Of a stretch of DNA of 64,000 nucleotides, positions 1 to 11,522 are shown piece after piece. The stretch lies in assembly GCF_003369915.1 (NCBI RefSeq), contig NC_046674.1:29577657-29641656 (forward strand), in the 5' to 3' direction. The notes beneath the pieces were generated by a model, which saw only the letters and a program-made list of their open reading frames with translations, had not been told where the DNA came from and did not search any database. The translations under genes and the position numbers were made by a program. Within the stretch, counting starts at the first letter, position 1, and each line of letters starts with the position of its first letter. This DNA comes from Drosophila miranda. Its lineage: Eukaryota > Arthropoda > Insecta > Diptera > Drosophilidae.

Positions 1-80
1 AAGAGCAGGTCCAGGAACTGGAAGTGGATGACAGCTACGAGGGCTATGATGATCCACGGCTGCCCGAGCTCATAATCTAA
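1..80 (+). CDS. 3' end of a coding exon, gene cut by window edge
   Basis: A reading frame is open from position 3 and ends with TAA at 78-80. The last residues are acidic and end DDPRLPELII. Codon choice (CAG, GAG, CTG, GTG) is that of a highly coding fly exon, and the sequence after the stop turns at once into A-rich, untranslated-looking DNA. The product is not recognised from 25 residues. An AATAAA at 741-746 is a plausible poly(A) signal, giving a 3' UTR of about 0.7 kb. It could be an upstream neighbour or an alternative 3' end of the same transcription unit as the exon at 5611; the sequence here does not decide. Confidence 0.6.
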   Translation, partial: EQVQELEVDDSYEGYDDPRLPELII

Positions 81-2911
81 CAGATGCCGCATGCTACTAC
101 CTGCCACAATCCCACATGCCACACCTCATCCCACTTCCCCTGCGCTCCATTCATTTGGCTTAATTAAAACTCTTTTGCAATAATCCAATTACGGGCAAAA
201 GGCAAAAACCAAATGACAACAAATGGCATAATGGCCAGACATTTGCCATAAAACTCTCTCTATGAAAAAAAAAAACAAAAAACAAAACACACAATCAAAT
301 GTATCCAATAGAAATCGAGCGGGCACGTTGGGAGTCGCAGCTAGCGTCCCGGCTCTACATTCACCCTGCACCGGGAAGAGTCTGCGAAACGCGTGGCCTG
401 CTGATCTGCTAGATACGGTTCTTCTCTACGATTCCGCGCTTTTTCGTTGTCTCATAGACCACAAATCGAATATACCCTAATATTGTATGCTGTTCGAGTA
501 CTGGGTATGAAAATGAACAAACAGAAAGAACAAAAAACAACGCAAACAACGGAAACAAAGCAGCAAACTCCACAACAAACAATGCGATAAAATTCAATTA
601 CAACAAATTTTTAATTAACTTTTTGCAATCAAAACACAGAACAAAACAGAAAAGAACGCGAACCCCGAATGAGAAGACAACAAATGCGAGTGCGAATGCG
701 AATGCAAATGCAAATACAAATCAAACAAAAACCTAATCCAAATAAATAATATATTATATATTTGATATGAATAGAAATCCCAATCGGAATCGTAAGCCAA
801 ATTGAGCGAGTAATAATAATTCCGCAAATCATCAAGCGGCATCGGTGGGGGCGTGATGAATTGGATGCAGTTTTTCAGGGCGCGTAATGGCAGATCCATG
901 CAGGGGATCCTCTCTTAAGTTGGGCGGAATTCGTGAGGGCCATATACGGATAATATACAGATTATTGATGTCCAATGCATTGCACAAATTCCACTTAAAC
1001 TGTTTCATTTTCCGCGTCAACGGCACATGCTTGAAAAAATATATTCTGTTAAAAATATATAATCTTAGCTACTTTTGAAAAATGTATTTTGCTCAGAAAA
1101 AGGGGGTCATGGTCGCATAGTGCAGCAAGTGGCCCAAGAAACAGCTTGGCGCTCTTTCTCTCTCTTCACCGAAGTGCGCTGCTGCATCACGCGCGACATA
1201 GTGCACACCTAATGGATCTTAGGAAAGAGAAGGTTAGAGTTCGATAAGGCCAAAAGATAAGATTATCATATGAGATGGATGAAGTGGAGATTGTCTTGAT
1301 TTATATTCGGTTTTATATAGAGATGGGAAGGGAACGAAAGGAATAAAATGGTTAAGGTTTTATGTGGATTGATTAGTGAGAAACAAACTGAAAGAATGCA
1401 ATCAGATTGTTATGTTCAACTATAATTATGTGCATCTATTGGCGGTTGTTAGGTATTGGAATATGGGAATATATGGGAATATATATGTACATATGTGGGA
1501 ATATTTAGGGGGAACGTGTACCAACTAATAGATATGGGAGGATATTGGAATCCCTGAATGAGCATTCCTTATCAGGGGCACCTGCAACTACATATGATGC
1601 TGTTTTTGTATCAGATAAATATTCGAATTATTTTTGATTGAAATTCTTTTAGATTTTCCACCTTTTTGTTTGTTTTAAACCTTTTTCTTAAGGCAAATTA
1701 TGCTCAAGTCTGCCAACGTGTGTTTTAGAGATTCAAGGGAATAATGGACAATTGATTAGAGATAATATATTGGAAATACTAGTAGCGTATAAATAGAGAT
1801 TCGGCAAAGTGGGGCTGATGCAAATAGAGAAGAATTCCAAAGCCACACAGGAATGGAATGGCTTAAGATAAGAAGGATAATGCATAATGGATTGGAATAA
1901 AAATATCACCTTAGCAGATAGTGGTTTATGGCTGTCCTTAATTGTATAATGGACCGATTCCGAATGACATGGAACGAGAACGAGAATGGGCACGGGTACG
2001 GGTGGGAGTAGGGGTACTCGTAACAGAGCGCAATCTACCTCTACCTCAACCGATTCCCAATTGAGTAACCATTAACCTGAGAGCAAACCAATGGGGGGTG
2101 ACAACACCCCCCGCAACCCCACTGAAACTACTATTGAAACCTATCAAGATCTCTCTGTCCCCCCTATTGCCCCTATTGCCCCCACGCAGAGGGGGAGACT
2201 GAGAGGAGAACTTTTGTGAGAAGGCGACGTTCGCGGGGAAAGTTTTGCAACGCGAGGCGAACGACACCTAAACCCCTAGCTAATGGCCAAAAGTAAACGA
2301 CTTCATGGCTCGCATGTCGGGGGGGTGGTGCCACGGCCACCCGCTCTGCAGCACCCTCCTGCAGTGTCCCATTGTATGGCATTTGTTTGTGGGAATTGCA
2401 TTCGTGGCGGGGAAATTGCATTTTCTGTTTCTGGTTTTGTGTTTGAGTTTGTTTCGAGGTGATTTCATTCGCATTGTTTGTCCGTTCCATTCAAAGTTGT
2501 AAAAGTTGTTTTGAAAGTGTCTGCAAAAGGGTGGGTGGGGGTGGCACCGCCCCCCTCTCGCACCCCCAGCAGGATGAAGCGCCATGCAATTAAGCCAAAA
2601 TGCGGCTGCTTAAAGCCCCAACCAACTAGCAAATGGGCTTCCCACCAATTAACTCAGCCAATTGGCGGTGGAAACGCCTATATTCAGGGGTGGGGACAAT
2701 GAACAGGAGCGCGAATCGATGAAGGGATAGAGGACGAGTGGCCGGCCATCTTTTGCACGCACGCAACCCAAGGCCCAACTTTTCCCTCAGCCTTAGGACT
2801 TTTTCTACTCCTTAATCCATTCCCAAAAGTTGTGCCCAAAGAAAAACCAACATAATGTTATAGGCTGCCGACTGGCCGGCCTTTAATCCGAGCCCCAAAC
2901 TCCGAATTCCC
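81..2911. other. 3' UTR then non-coding spacer
   Basis: Positions 81 to about 770 look like a 3' UTR (A-rich, AATAAA at 741-746, a GCGAATGCAAAT-like simple repeat near 690-720). The rest to 2911 shows no reading frame with coding-like composition. AT-rich runs (1380-1660) alternate with C-rich runs (2090-2200, 2530-2580). It may hold the 5' exon of the PLEKHH gene, but I could not identify one. Confidence 0.5.
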
Positions 2912-3310
2912 CTAGAACTGATCGGGAATGCAGCGGTCGGATCCGGAGGGAGCGCTAAAGACTTGGTCATAGCGCTCCAGGGTCTCGAAGGAGGCGCGCT
3001 TCCCGCGAGCGGGCGGACGGATGCAGGTGGGGACGGGCAGGTGCTTCGAAGGCGGCAGATTGGGCCTCGGAGCGCGCACCAGTCGCTTGGAGAGGCTGCC
3101 CAGGCTCCCGAGGCTGAGACGGCGCTCCTCCTTCTCCCGCAGCATTTCCTGATGCAACTGCTCGTCGAGATCGTATGCCTCCATGTCATCCACCTGCATG
3201 CTCCGCCGATGGCTGTTCCCCATGCTGTCCGGCGTCTCAGGCACTGTCTCCGGCTCTATCTCTGTCTGCGGCTTGATGCAGGCGAACAAGTCGCCCAGAT
3301 TGGAGCACAT
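2912..3310 (-). CDS. small charged protein, 132 aa, unrecognised
   Basis: An intronless frame of 132 residues starts at ATG 3308-3310 and stops at 2912-2914. The composition is protein-like: an acidic N-terminal third with repeated EPET-type residues, a central Glu/Arg-rich segment with helical spacing (around EMLREKEERRLSLGSLGSL), then a basic, Pro-rich part and a C-terminal FETLERYDQVF stretch. No signal peptide, membrane segment or known domain is visible. A TATAAAA box lies on the same strand at 3367-3373, about 60 nt before the ATG, with a TCAGAG initiator-like sequence between them; this is why I take the first ATG and exclude the ORF further upstream. Regulated, TATA-type expression would follow from that promoter (inference). 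Function unknown. No clear AATAAA was seen within 300 nt downstream. Confidence 0.62.
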   Translation of the reverse strand: MCSNLGDLFACIKPQTEIEPETVPETPDSMGNSHRRSMQVDDMEAYDLDEQLHQEMLREKEERRLSLGSLGSLSKRLVRAPRPNLPPSKHLPVPTCIRPPARGKRASFETLERYDQVFSAPSGSDRCIPDQF

Positions 3311-3366
3311 TCTGGTTTCTCTGATGTCGGCAGCAGACGATGCTGCTCTGACGAGTGCCGCCTATG

Positions 3367-3373
3367 TTTTATA
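3367..3373 (-). promoter_or_regulatory. TATA box of the 132-aa gene
   Basis: Reads TATAAAA on the minus strand. The distance puts transcription start near 3340-3350, where TCAGAG occurs, leaving a leader of about 30-40 nt. Confidence 0.55.
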
Positions 3374-5610
3374 GAGCCACTGGTCAACGGCTGTCGGGAG
3401 CTGACTCAGCGACATTCCTATGCAAAGCAGCTGTTTCCGAGCCAGGCACTGAGGCAGCTTCTCCTCCGACGATTGCAGACCAGACTCGTACAGCAAGTGG
3501 ACATATTCCATAGACGATCTCTGCAAGAAAACAACAAAGACTGTCGCCATCGTGTCCGCCTCTTCGGACTCTCGGAAGCTCTGGATAAGTGGAACTTTTG
3601 CTTAGTCTAGTCGTTCTAGTAGTTCTTTAACAGACGCATCGATGGTAGAGCAGTGCAATTCTATGGGATATTGTGGGATAATATAAGAGTTCTGTGGAAG
3701 TTTTTCAGAGCCAAGAGACAGAGGATAAGTACTCAAGGAAATAAGGAAATAAAATATGAGTATGAGGGTACCAGGAGGGAATGGATTAGTTATTCTCTGT
3801 GTTCCTCTGTTACATTCTTCCTGTAGCGTCCACTTCTAATGGGAAAAGGCACTTAAAGGTTAAGGCAACCATCCCTTCTGACACTTCCGCTTCCGCTCTC
3901 CTCTTTATGCAGTGCGGGGAGTGAGGGCGGGCTGGGGCTGCTTCATATTTTGCACAACAATTTGATAGCCATCAATCAATTGAGTACCCCGGCTCCTCCC
4001 CCTCCTGTCCCCGTTGAGTGGCCACTTGAATGGCATAAAAAGCGGAAATTAATGCACTTAAGGCATTCAAAATCGAATCTTTGAGCGGCCGACGGTTGAC
4101 GTGGGGACTGGGAGTGGTAGTGGTGGTGAAGGTGGAGGTGGTGGTGGTAGTGGGAGTGAGGGAGTCCCCTTTTGTGTGCTTTGCAGCGGAATCAAGTGGC
4201 AAAGTCTATCCATCTATCCATCTGGCTTTTTGCTTTGGGGGCCACTTGGCTGATTAATTGGCATGGAAACGTTACATCCCCCTCAAGCGGTAATGGTGAT
4301 CCTTATAGGGCGCGTGCCTCCTTTCTCGGGCCTCCTGTTTAGCAGGATTAGCGTATCCTTCGAGGTGGGAGGGAAGAGCATGGGGTGCTTATGATGATGG
4401 GCAAGTGCTTTCGGGCAGGTGTTTCCTCCCATGAATTTCCATTCATTCGTTGTCTCGGGGATCCTCGCATTATCCTTATTAGCCGCAAATTATGTGCCAT
4501 TTCCCCATGATTGAGTCGTCCACTGATTGATGGATGTCCAGCATGGGATTGGGGAGGTCAACAGCTCTCCCCGGGATTGTCTGGAGGGGATGAATGGGAG
4601 GTCCTTACCACTTTTGAACAGCCAAAATCCCGAAAAGGGACAACCGGCGCCGTCTGTCGGCTCTTAAAGCGTATTCAACACGGGAAATTCTCACAGATAC
4701 GGGGAAATTCGTGCTGTAGTTGGTGTGTGTATCAGCTAAGAGCTGTGCATCCAATTGTCGCTGGTTCGTGTCTTGACGGAATTTGTGGATTGCATGTAGA
4801 CAGAGCATACATATGTACATCCCTGCTCGGGTGTCCGAAAACTTATCCAATTACGAAATGTGTGTGCTCCGGCCTTCGTATCTTTTGGCCATCAATAGTG
4901 TTTCATTACCAAATTGTTTTGCGATATGTTATTTGATAAAAGCAGCAATTCGTCATTTTATGTTGGTTTCGTACAGTAAAATTAGAGGTGTTATTAGAAA
5001 TAATGTATTAAACACATAAAGTTATATGAGAACAATTTTCCATTAGATAAATATAAACATAAAACATTCGCAAATATATTTTCTGTTATTTATCGTGCAT
5101 AAAACATTTTTATGTATGTGCTATGTGCGATTCATTTTTGAAATAGAAACTCATTAGATACCGTGTGGACTTGGTTAGTGTATTGGCTAAGCACTGTGGA
5201 TGATGGTTAGTTGGGCAAGTAGTTAGTAGTTAAGACGTGGATTGCATGTAATTCATGTGTTTACGGCGTAGAATCTACGTAGAATCCACGAAGAATCCAC
5301 TTTATAAGGGGGTTTCCTTGCATTTTCGGGGGTTTTATGGTCTGGAAACTATCTAAATGCCATCTAAAGTTTCGTAAATTTATCTAAAAGATAAGAGAAA
5401 TTTTAAACCATGTATATATCTCATAATTGCCTGTAAAAATACCCATTTTCCCCGTTCAACATTTTCTAATCTCTGCTGCAGCATAAGGATCCGCATGTGG
5501 CGGGTTATTTTCACATAATTTCCGATATTTAAGCACCCACATACCCATCCAGACCCTTCCCCGCCACCCGCTACAATGAGATTTAACCAACTTTCTCCTC
5601 ATTTTTGCAG
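3374..5610. other. non-coding spacer or upstream intron
   Basis: No convincing exon. It contains a Thr-codon-rich repeat patch on the minus strand (about 4100-4165, GTGGTGGT-type) and AT-rich sequence from 4900 to 5460. The last 40 nt (polypyrimidine run ending TTTTTGCAG at 5610) form a good splice acceptor, so the right end of this stretch is an intron of the PLEKHH gene. Confidence 0.5.
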
Positions 5611-5673
5611 TTAACGGAGCTGGAGCAGCGCGTCATCGAAGCGGAAGAACGCGCCGAGGAAGCTGAAGATAAG
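5611..5673 (+). CDS. CG43867: PLEKHH/MAX-1 gene, upstream coiled-coil exon
   Basis: This 63-nt exon is flanked by TTTTTGCAG and GTAAGC and is in phase 0 on both sides. It encodes 21 residues of a perfect coiled coil (LEQRVIEAEERAEEAEDK). Joined to the exon at 25456 it continues VRAMEQRLSEW. This matches the start of vertebrate PLEKHH1/2, where a LEQQVIDAE-type heptad segment is followed by VMEDKL and, later, AAKIKEWV. The start codon of this isoform must be further 5', either in the unassigned 80-5610 stretch or outside the window. The isoform starting at 10234 skips this exon. Confidence rests on phase, splice sites and family match. Confidence 0.85.
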
Positions 5674-7083
5674 GTAAGCCATTAAATGACTGACAGTACA
5701 GCATCCTACCCTCAAAGCAGCCCTTGTCCCCTTAGAGGGGGTAGTGGGTATGCGGAAGGTTGGCAAATTAAAACAGGGATAGCAGACATTACGGGAGAGT
5801 TGAGGAGAGAAGAGCGTGTCCTCGACGAGGGAGTCGAGTCGTCTGCATCATTAGAAGGCAGTTTAAAGCATTTTTCCAGCATTACCATGACAATGCCTCA
5901 TCTGATGGGCTGATGGGCTGCTGGGGGGATGGGAAATATAATAGGAAGGTGAGGGGGTGGTATCCACACTCGGAGTGGGGTGTGTGGGGTGCATTTAAAG
6001 CGAATGATGCGTTGCGGTGGATGCTTTCTGGCAGCTGCGGCCAAAAACATTTGCCATTTGCCGGACCCCCAGACGAAGGCCGAAACAAGGCGAAAAGTTG
6101 TCACCCGCAGAGACAGAAGAGAGGGGCAGACAGACAAGACAGAGGGAGCGGGGATAGAGGGTACACAAAACATAAATCGACTTCCGTTCCGGGAATCACC
6201 CAAACGCACATTAATGCAACACTGCGTAGCGCCACAGCCCCACACTCGCTTGGAGCATGGAGTTCGTGCGGTTGCAAGCGATGCGGAGCTTTAGTCCTCT
6301 CCTCCCTCCTCCACACACAGCAGCGGCAGAAGCGGCAGCAGCAGCAGACCAGCAGAAAACTACCCCCGAAATGGGGACCAAGGACACATGTAGCTGCTCC
6401 TCCTCCGACCGCCCGTTCTCCAGTCTCTCTGGCAATATCAAATGCGCATTGTTTGCATTAACAAGTCCCCGGAGGCTTTTGGCTTTTACCTAACGCGCAA
6501 CACCCCGAAAAACAAGCGAAATGCAAATATTTGCACCCCCGCACAACACACAGGAAATCCATGAAGAGTGGGGTTATCTCTGGCAAAGGGACTGCTACCG
6601 CTTTCCCGATCCCTGGGCTTGAGACTGGGCTTTCTATTGCCGCCGCGCGTGTTGTTCAAAGACCAAACAGACCAAACCCCAGCAGATCCAGGAGTCCCAG
6701 TCGCAGTCGCAGTCCCACACGGCCAACCACTGTGACAAATTGAATTCTTGTTACTTTGTTTGCGCCGAGATTAGATTCCTGTGCAAACACGTGCCTCTGG
6801 ATAGCGCCCAGTCAACCCCCAAAGGCAGGGACCAGGACCGGGACCGGGACCGAGGCTAAGACTCTACCCAGTGCTATGGTTCTGGTTCTGGTCCTGCGCA
6901 ACCCTTTCGACGGTTCCCTGCCCTTTCAATGGTCCTGTTAACAGCTTCTCATTACTTATGCTTCAATTAGTCCTGAAAGGGCTTTAAAATTGGTTAGCCT
7001 CATTAGAACTATCACGAATGGGAGCAAAGGGTGAAGAGCATTCTTTCTTAAGATATTATGAGTATTTTCGGGCACTTCCCATT

Positions 7084-7404
7084 GTTCAGTTCCTAGAACC
7101 TGTGGATCTCCTGTAGGAGATCTGTGTCATAACAGAGGGGCTTCTGCAAGGCAGCTGAAATAATAGACTCATACGTTACATTTACATTTTGTGCACATAC
7201 GATCCTCTTTTCGCATTGGTGGGATGGAGTGACATTGATCTTTTGCTAAGATCTAAAATATTGGGATGCGTCTGTTCCCATTTTTCCTATACTTTCTTTG
7301 CGACTAAAACTGCAATAGATAAATCTCTCATGAAGAAGATTAGCCATTAAATGTTTAATATGCTATTTTGAGGAGATCTAGCCGGCTAGCAGATCTGGTC
7401 AGGA
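7084..7404. repeat. two short GATC-containing inverted repeats
   Basis: Near 7107-7124 the sequence GATCTCCTGTAGGAGATC is an 18-bp near-perfect palindrome. Near 7379-7390 CTAGCCGGCTAG is a perfect 12-bp palindrome, flanked by AGAT and AGATCT. No function is assigned. Confidence 0.4.
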
Positions 7405-8439
7405 CCACTTATCGGCTGGTGTACATAGTCCTTAAATGAAATGTTATTTACTTTGAGGTTTAATTGTTCATCGCTTCTGGTGATTCAGCTCTAGTTTTTT
7501 AGGACTCTATCACACATTTTTGAGTAAAACTTGAATTATAGTAGATCTTCCATACAGCGAACCTCAAGGAGAATTCATTATACGGAAATCGTAGTATAGA
7601 ACGCCTTTTTGCAGAATATACCATTGCAGTGTTCTGGAAATAAATTAATAGGGAATACAGTCGGTATTTGATACGATTGCCAAATGGGTCCCCTGAAGAG
7701 AGCTTTCGCACTTCATTAACTTATTGTCTGTGAAATATAAACTGGTAAAATTCCTCATTGGACGGCGATTGGAATACGAGCGCGAACTTCATTTACATAT
7801 GTATGTCGAGGAATATTTCGATTTGACAGTCCCTTAGTTTAAGCCCAGTAAAGCCCCAGTCCATCCATCCAGACAAGGTCAGAGGATGCCCCATCATCTA
7901 CAAACACTTAACGCCCCCACAGAATCCTTCGACACATCCTGTGCCTGTTCCCGGGGTGCTATTCCGGTGTTGTGCTCCCCAATTGGACTGCAACTCGAGC
8001 TTCCGGCTGGCGCCCGCCTCGCTTCCAGATATCGCATTAAGTATGCATTAAAGAGGGAAAATATAAACATGAGTGGAGCTCTTCGATATGCCCGAGCGCG
8101 GCCAATTAAGGGCCAAAAGGGGGACCACCTGAGGAAGGGGGTTATTCCATGGATTGAAAGGGGTAAGGGGCCTGCGAATGCCATCAGATCGGGCATTCGG
8201 CGGGCAGGGGAAAGGTCGCACATGTCGCGTGGCACAGTGTTGGAAAGCGCCAGAAGAAGAGTCAAAACAAAAGCAACAACAAGAAGGGAACGAGTCCAAG
8301 GAATGTGTAAGCCGAAAGGTGAGGCTGCTCATCGGAAACTATTTCACAGCGGGAATGCCTTACCTTCTGCGGGATATACCTTCTGAGAGCAGAGTTCAGC
8401 CATGAGGGCGGCAAAGCTTGACAGCTGAGAGGAATTGAG

Positions 8440-8744
8440 GAACAGCGAGAGAGAGAGAGAGCGACGTGGAAGAGAGAGCATGCTGATGCATCCCTTTCTG
8501 CAAGAGAACTTTCATTTGATGGGACAGCTGTCGGTCGTCGGACGTCGGAAAACAACCCCCCAAAAAGGAGCAACAGAGGAAAAAACCCAAAAGCCAAGCC
8601 AGCCGAGCGAAAATGTGAATGGAAAACAGAGATAGAGAGAGAGAGAGAGGCACAAAGAAGCAGCGTAACAAAAGGCAGAGCGCGTTAAAAATTGTGCAAA
8701 AGAAGACTTGTAGCTGCGCGAGGCTGTCCCCTCGGTTTCGTTGT

Positions 8745-8780
<36 letters not shown>

Positions 8781-9400
8781 TTTCACTTTTAACGTTTCGA
8801 TTTGGATTTGTTTAAACTTTAAACAAATTCCTTTCCTCGCACTCACCCTGGAATCCATCCCGCGTGGAAGCGAGTGCCAGAGTTGCCAACGCGGTGAAGT
8901 CATCATCCTCAGCCTCAACCTCAACCATCCATTGCATTGCCCCAACGGCGAACCGTAGAACGGTGGAACGGGAAACGGAGGAACGGCGGAGTGGTGGAAC
9001 GGTGTGGCACAGCCAAAAGGCGCGCGCGGCCCACATAGTGCATAACATAACGGCATAGCGGAGCAAAAGCAGTGAAAAACTAAGGAAAAACCCGCAAATT
9101 AAACAAAAACTTAAGGCCGATTCCAGTGCGAATAATATCTGTGGAGCGTGCGGTGGCGGGGGGAGGGGGACGTGTGTGTCCTGGCGATGACAGGACATAT
9201 CGGTAAACGTAGTAAATTATAGGACACATTTCGGGCGGCCATTCACATCCAGCTTTCTCTCTCTCTCTCTCCTATTCTCTTCCTCTGGAGAGAGCGCCAC
9301 CCCCAGGCCACAGCGAGAGAGCAGCGCAGTTGTGCAGCTTGTGAGAGAGAGAGCGCAGCGCGCACATGTGTCAATGACAGCTGACTGGCGAAAGCAGTCG
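8440..9400 (+). promoter_or_regulatory. probable internal promoter region, GAGA-rich
   Basis: Runs of GAGAGAGA occur at about 8448-8462, 8632-8650 and 9340-9353, with the complementary CTCTCTCT at 9251-9270. They precede an A-rich, CAACAA-rich stretch (9040-10233) typical of fly 5' leaders, which ends in a short coding exon with a good donor. GAGA-factor sites are common at fly promoters of developmental genes. The exact start site cannot be placed. The basis is composition plus the exon at 10234. Confidence 0.4.
8745..8780. repeat. (GTC)n triplet repeat
   Basis: About eleven GTC units, one of them changed to GCC. It lies in the presumed promoter or leader area of the alternative first exon. 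It is the source of poly-Ser and poly-Asp frames that I do not regard as genes. Confidence 0.9.
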
Positions 9401-10023
9401 CAAAGGGGAGAAGAAAACACACACCAAGAGGAAGAGAATCGGAATCACGATGGGGAGAAGGAGAAGGACAGACAAAATACAATAAAGGAATAGGAAAAAC
9501 TCGACCAAAGTTCCCAGTGTCTCGAAAATAATTACAGTATTCTTAAAGACGTTTAAAACCTCACGAAAGAGGACATTAAGACAACGAAGGAGGAGAAGCA
9601 GCGAAACATATCAAAATAACAACAACAACAAACAGCAGCCCAACAACAGCAACAACAAACGTCCATTTACAACATCAGAGAAGGAGAAGCGACAAAAAGA
9701 GAAAGTGAAAGAAAAAAGGAGCAACTGGAGATCCCATTACATTGCCAGAGCATTGCCAGATCTCAATAGTTTTGGGGCAAAAGATCCATTTCCAGCATTT
9801 TCAGGCACCAATTGGAAGCGGAAGAAGGAATCCTCGAAAGTAACAGAACGAAGGAGCAGAAAGGAAGGAGAATGAAAGGAGACGCTGGAGGAACACTGAA
9901 GGAAACCCTTCTTCATATCTCACCTGCAAATACCGCTCCAGCCAGCCCAATTTATTCCTGTTAAATTGTAAAAATTGGGAGAAGGTTTTCTGCAATGTGG
10001 CACTGCCATTGCCGCTTGGCCAA

Positions 10024-10233
10024 ATGTCGCCGCTGTTGCGTCTGCTGTCGCCACAAACAAAGAAAATACCAGCCACAACGAATGAAGCAGCATCAACAGC
10101 AACAACAGTAGCATTACCAGTACCAGTACAAGTACCAGTAAACCCCATGAACGCACTTCCAAAATCAACGAATCCGAAGATACAAACTGTAGAACAGAGT
10201 TACCAACAACAACGAAATCCCTCACCTGTATAA
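10024..10233 (+). other. in-frame upstream ORF in the alternative leader
   Basis: An ATG-started frame of 69 codons ends with TAA at 10231-10233, directly before the ATG of the alternative first exon at 10234 and in the same frame. The frame is stop-free back to 9844. Composition is Thr/Pro/Val/Gln-rich, from ACAGTACCAGTACCA-type repeats, so it may be only a consequence of leader composition. If translated it could reduce or gate initiation at 10234. Confidence 0.4.
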
Positions 10234-10254
10234 ATGGATAACTATAGGAAAAAG
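10234..10254 (+). CDS. CG43867: alternative first coding exon of the PLEKHH gene
   Basis: ATG at 10234 is followed by GATAACTATAGGAAAAAG and then a strong donor GTAAGG at 10255. The seven codons (MDNYRKK) end in phase 0, exactly the phase of the acceptor at 25456, giving MDNYRKK-VRAMEQRLSEW. It lies at the end of a long CAACAA-rich stretch that looks like a fly 5' UTR. This isoform would lack the upstream coiled-coil exon (5611-5673) and anything before it. Evidence is phase, donor strength and leader composition; there is no transcript evidence here. Confidence 0.6.
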
Positions 10255-11514
10255 GTAAGGCCATGCTGTACCGAGAATATTAGGGATCTAGATTCTAGAG
10301 GAACGTTAGCCGACCGATCAGCTTCCTCTATGATGCAGTGCCACATTCTTGGCTTTGAAGCACTGCTATATATGACAAGTAGAACTCTATAATCGGCATT
10401 CCGATCATAAGATCATTGTCGGTGGACCATAGCTGGACAAGAGAATCACTTTGGACTACGAAACGGCCGCGATATATCATTCGATTTCCCAGAAAATAGT
10501 CCACTAGAGCCGTTGTGATATAATTGTTGTGATAATTTCCTTAGAATGTACCAAATCCATTGCAAACCAAAACAAAATCTATAAAAATCTATGTCGATCT
10601 TTGAATTTATTTTCAAAGCATATCTGGGGTTCTGTAGGGGGTCCCCCACACCATTCATCGCTACCTGTCCACGCATTGGATTATGTATTAGAATTTATAT
10701 ATATTGTAGGTATTCTGTCTATAATTAGAGCTTCCTCCCACATCAAACGGAGGCATGGGAGATGGGATTGTAATTTATGTGCATATATTCATGATACATG
10801 ATGCATTTCAAAATCGAACAATTTATGGCCAGAGAGTGCTCTAGTTCCGAGAGGGCCGGCGGCGGGCAGCAGGCAGGAAAATCCAATTAAACATTTCGCA
10901 TTTGAACTTTCAACCCTTTGGGGGACGGGGATGGGGAATGTGGATGGTGCCAATCGTGAAGTGGGTCACCCTGTTGATTGAATTCCGTCGTCATCACTTT
11001 GATTGTGGCTGATGCACAGGCCGCCCTATCATGCCCCTGCCACACACAGACCACTCTGTGGCGGCAGCAGCAGATTCCATTAACGTGGGTGCCGCAGCGC
11101 ATCCGTGAGGCATCACATTCGTCATGAGGATGATACAGCAGCCGCAAGCTGGTGATGGATGGCCCAGCCACAAGCCGAGCACGTGGTCGTTTCCTGGCTG
11201 CTGCTGCTTCTGCTTCTGCCCCCAGACAGTGGCCATTTATCTCATTGTAGAGCATTGATTAGAAGCGCCAGGCACAAAAAGATACACAGATGCAGAGATG
11301 CAAAAATAGAGAGATATCGAAATGCAGTTGCAGCTCCGCGCCTCCAGTTGAAAGTGGGCCACAATATTAATTGCATTTGCCACTGGCTGTAGCATGCCAT
11401 TTAACCCAAATGAACTCGGGGATACCCTCAGTCCAATAGCTACACGGCAACATCATTTCTTTGAGAAATTAATATCTGTTACACTCATTCACTATCCATT
11501 CATTATGATGATCA

Positions 11515-11522
11515 TAATCTAA
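11515..11522. repeat. left target-site duplication of the DNA transposon
   Basis: TAATCTAA, identical to the 8 bp just outside the right end of the element at 12216-12223. Confidence 0.85.

Noticed and set aside
3362-3550. 62-aa minus-strand frame upstream of the 132-aa gene
   Set aside because: It overlaps the TATA box, and the downstream ATG has its own promoter geometry; kept out as fortuitous, though composition is not absurd.
8692-8958. Ser-rich and Asp-rich frames around 8745-8780
   Set aside because: Readings of the (GTC)n repeat in a presumed promoter/leader region.
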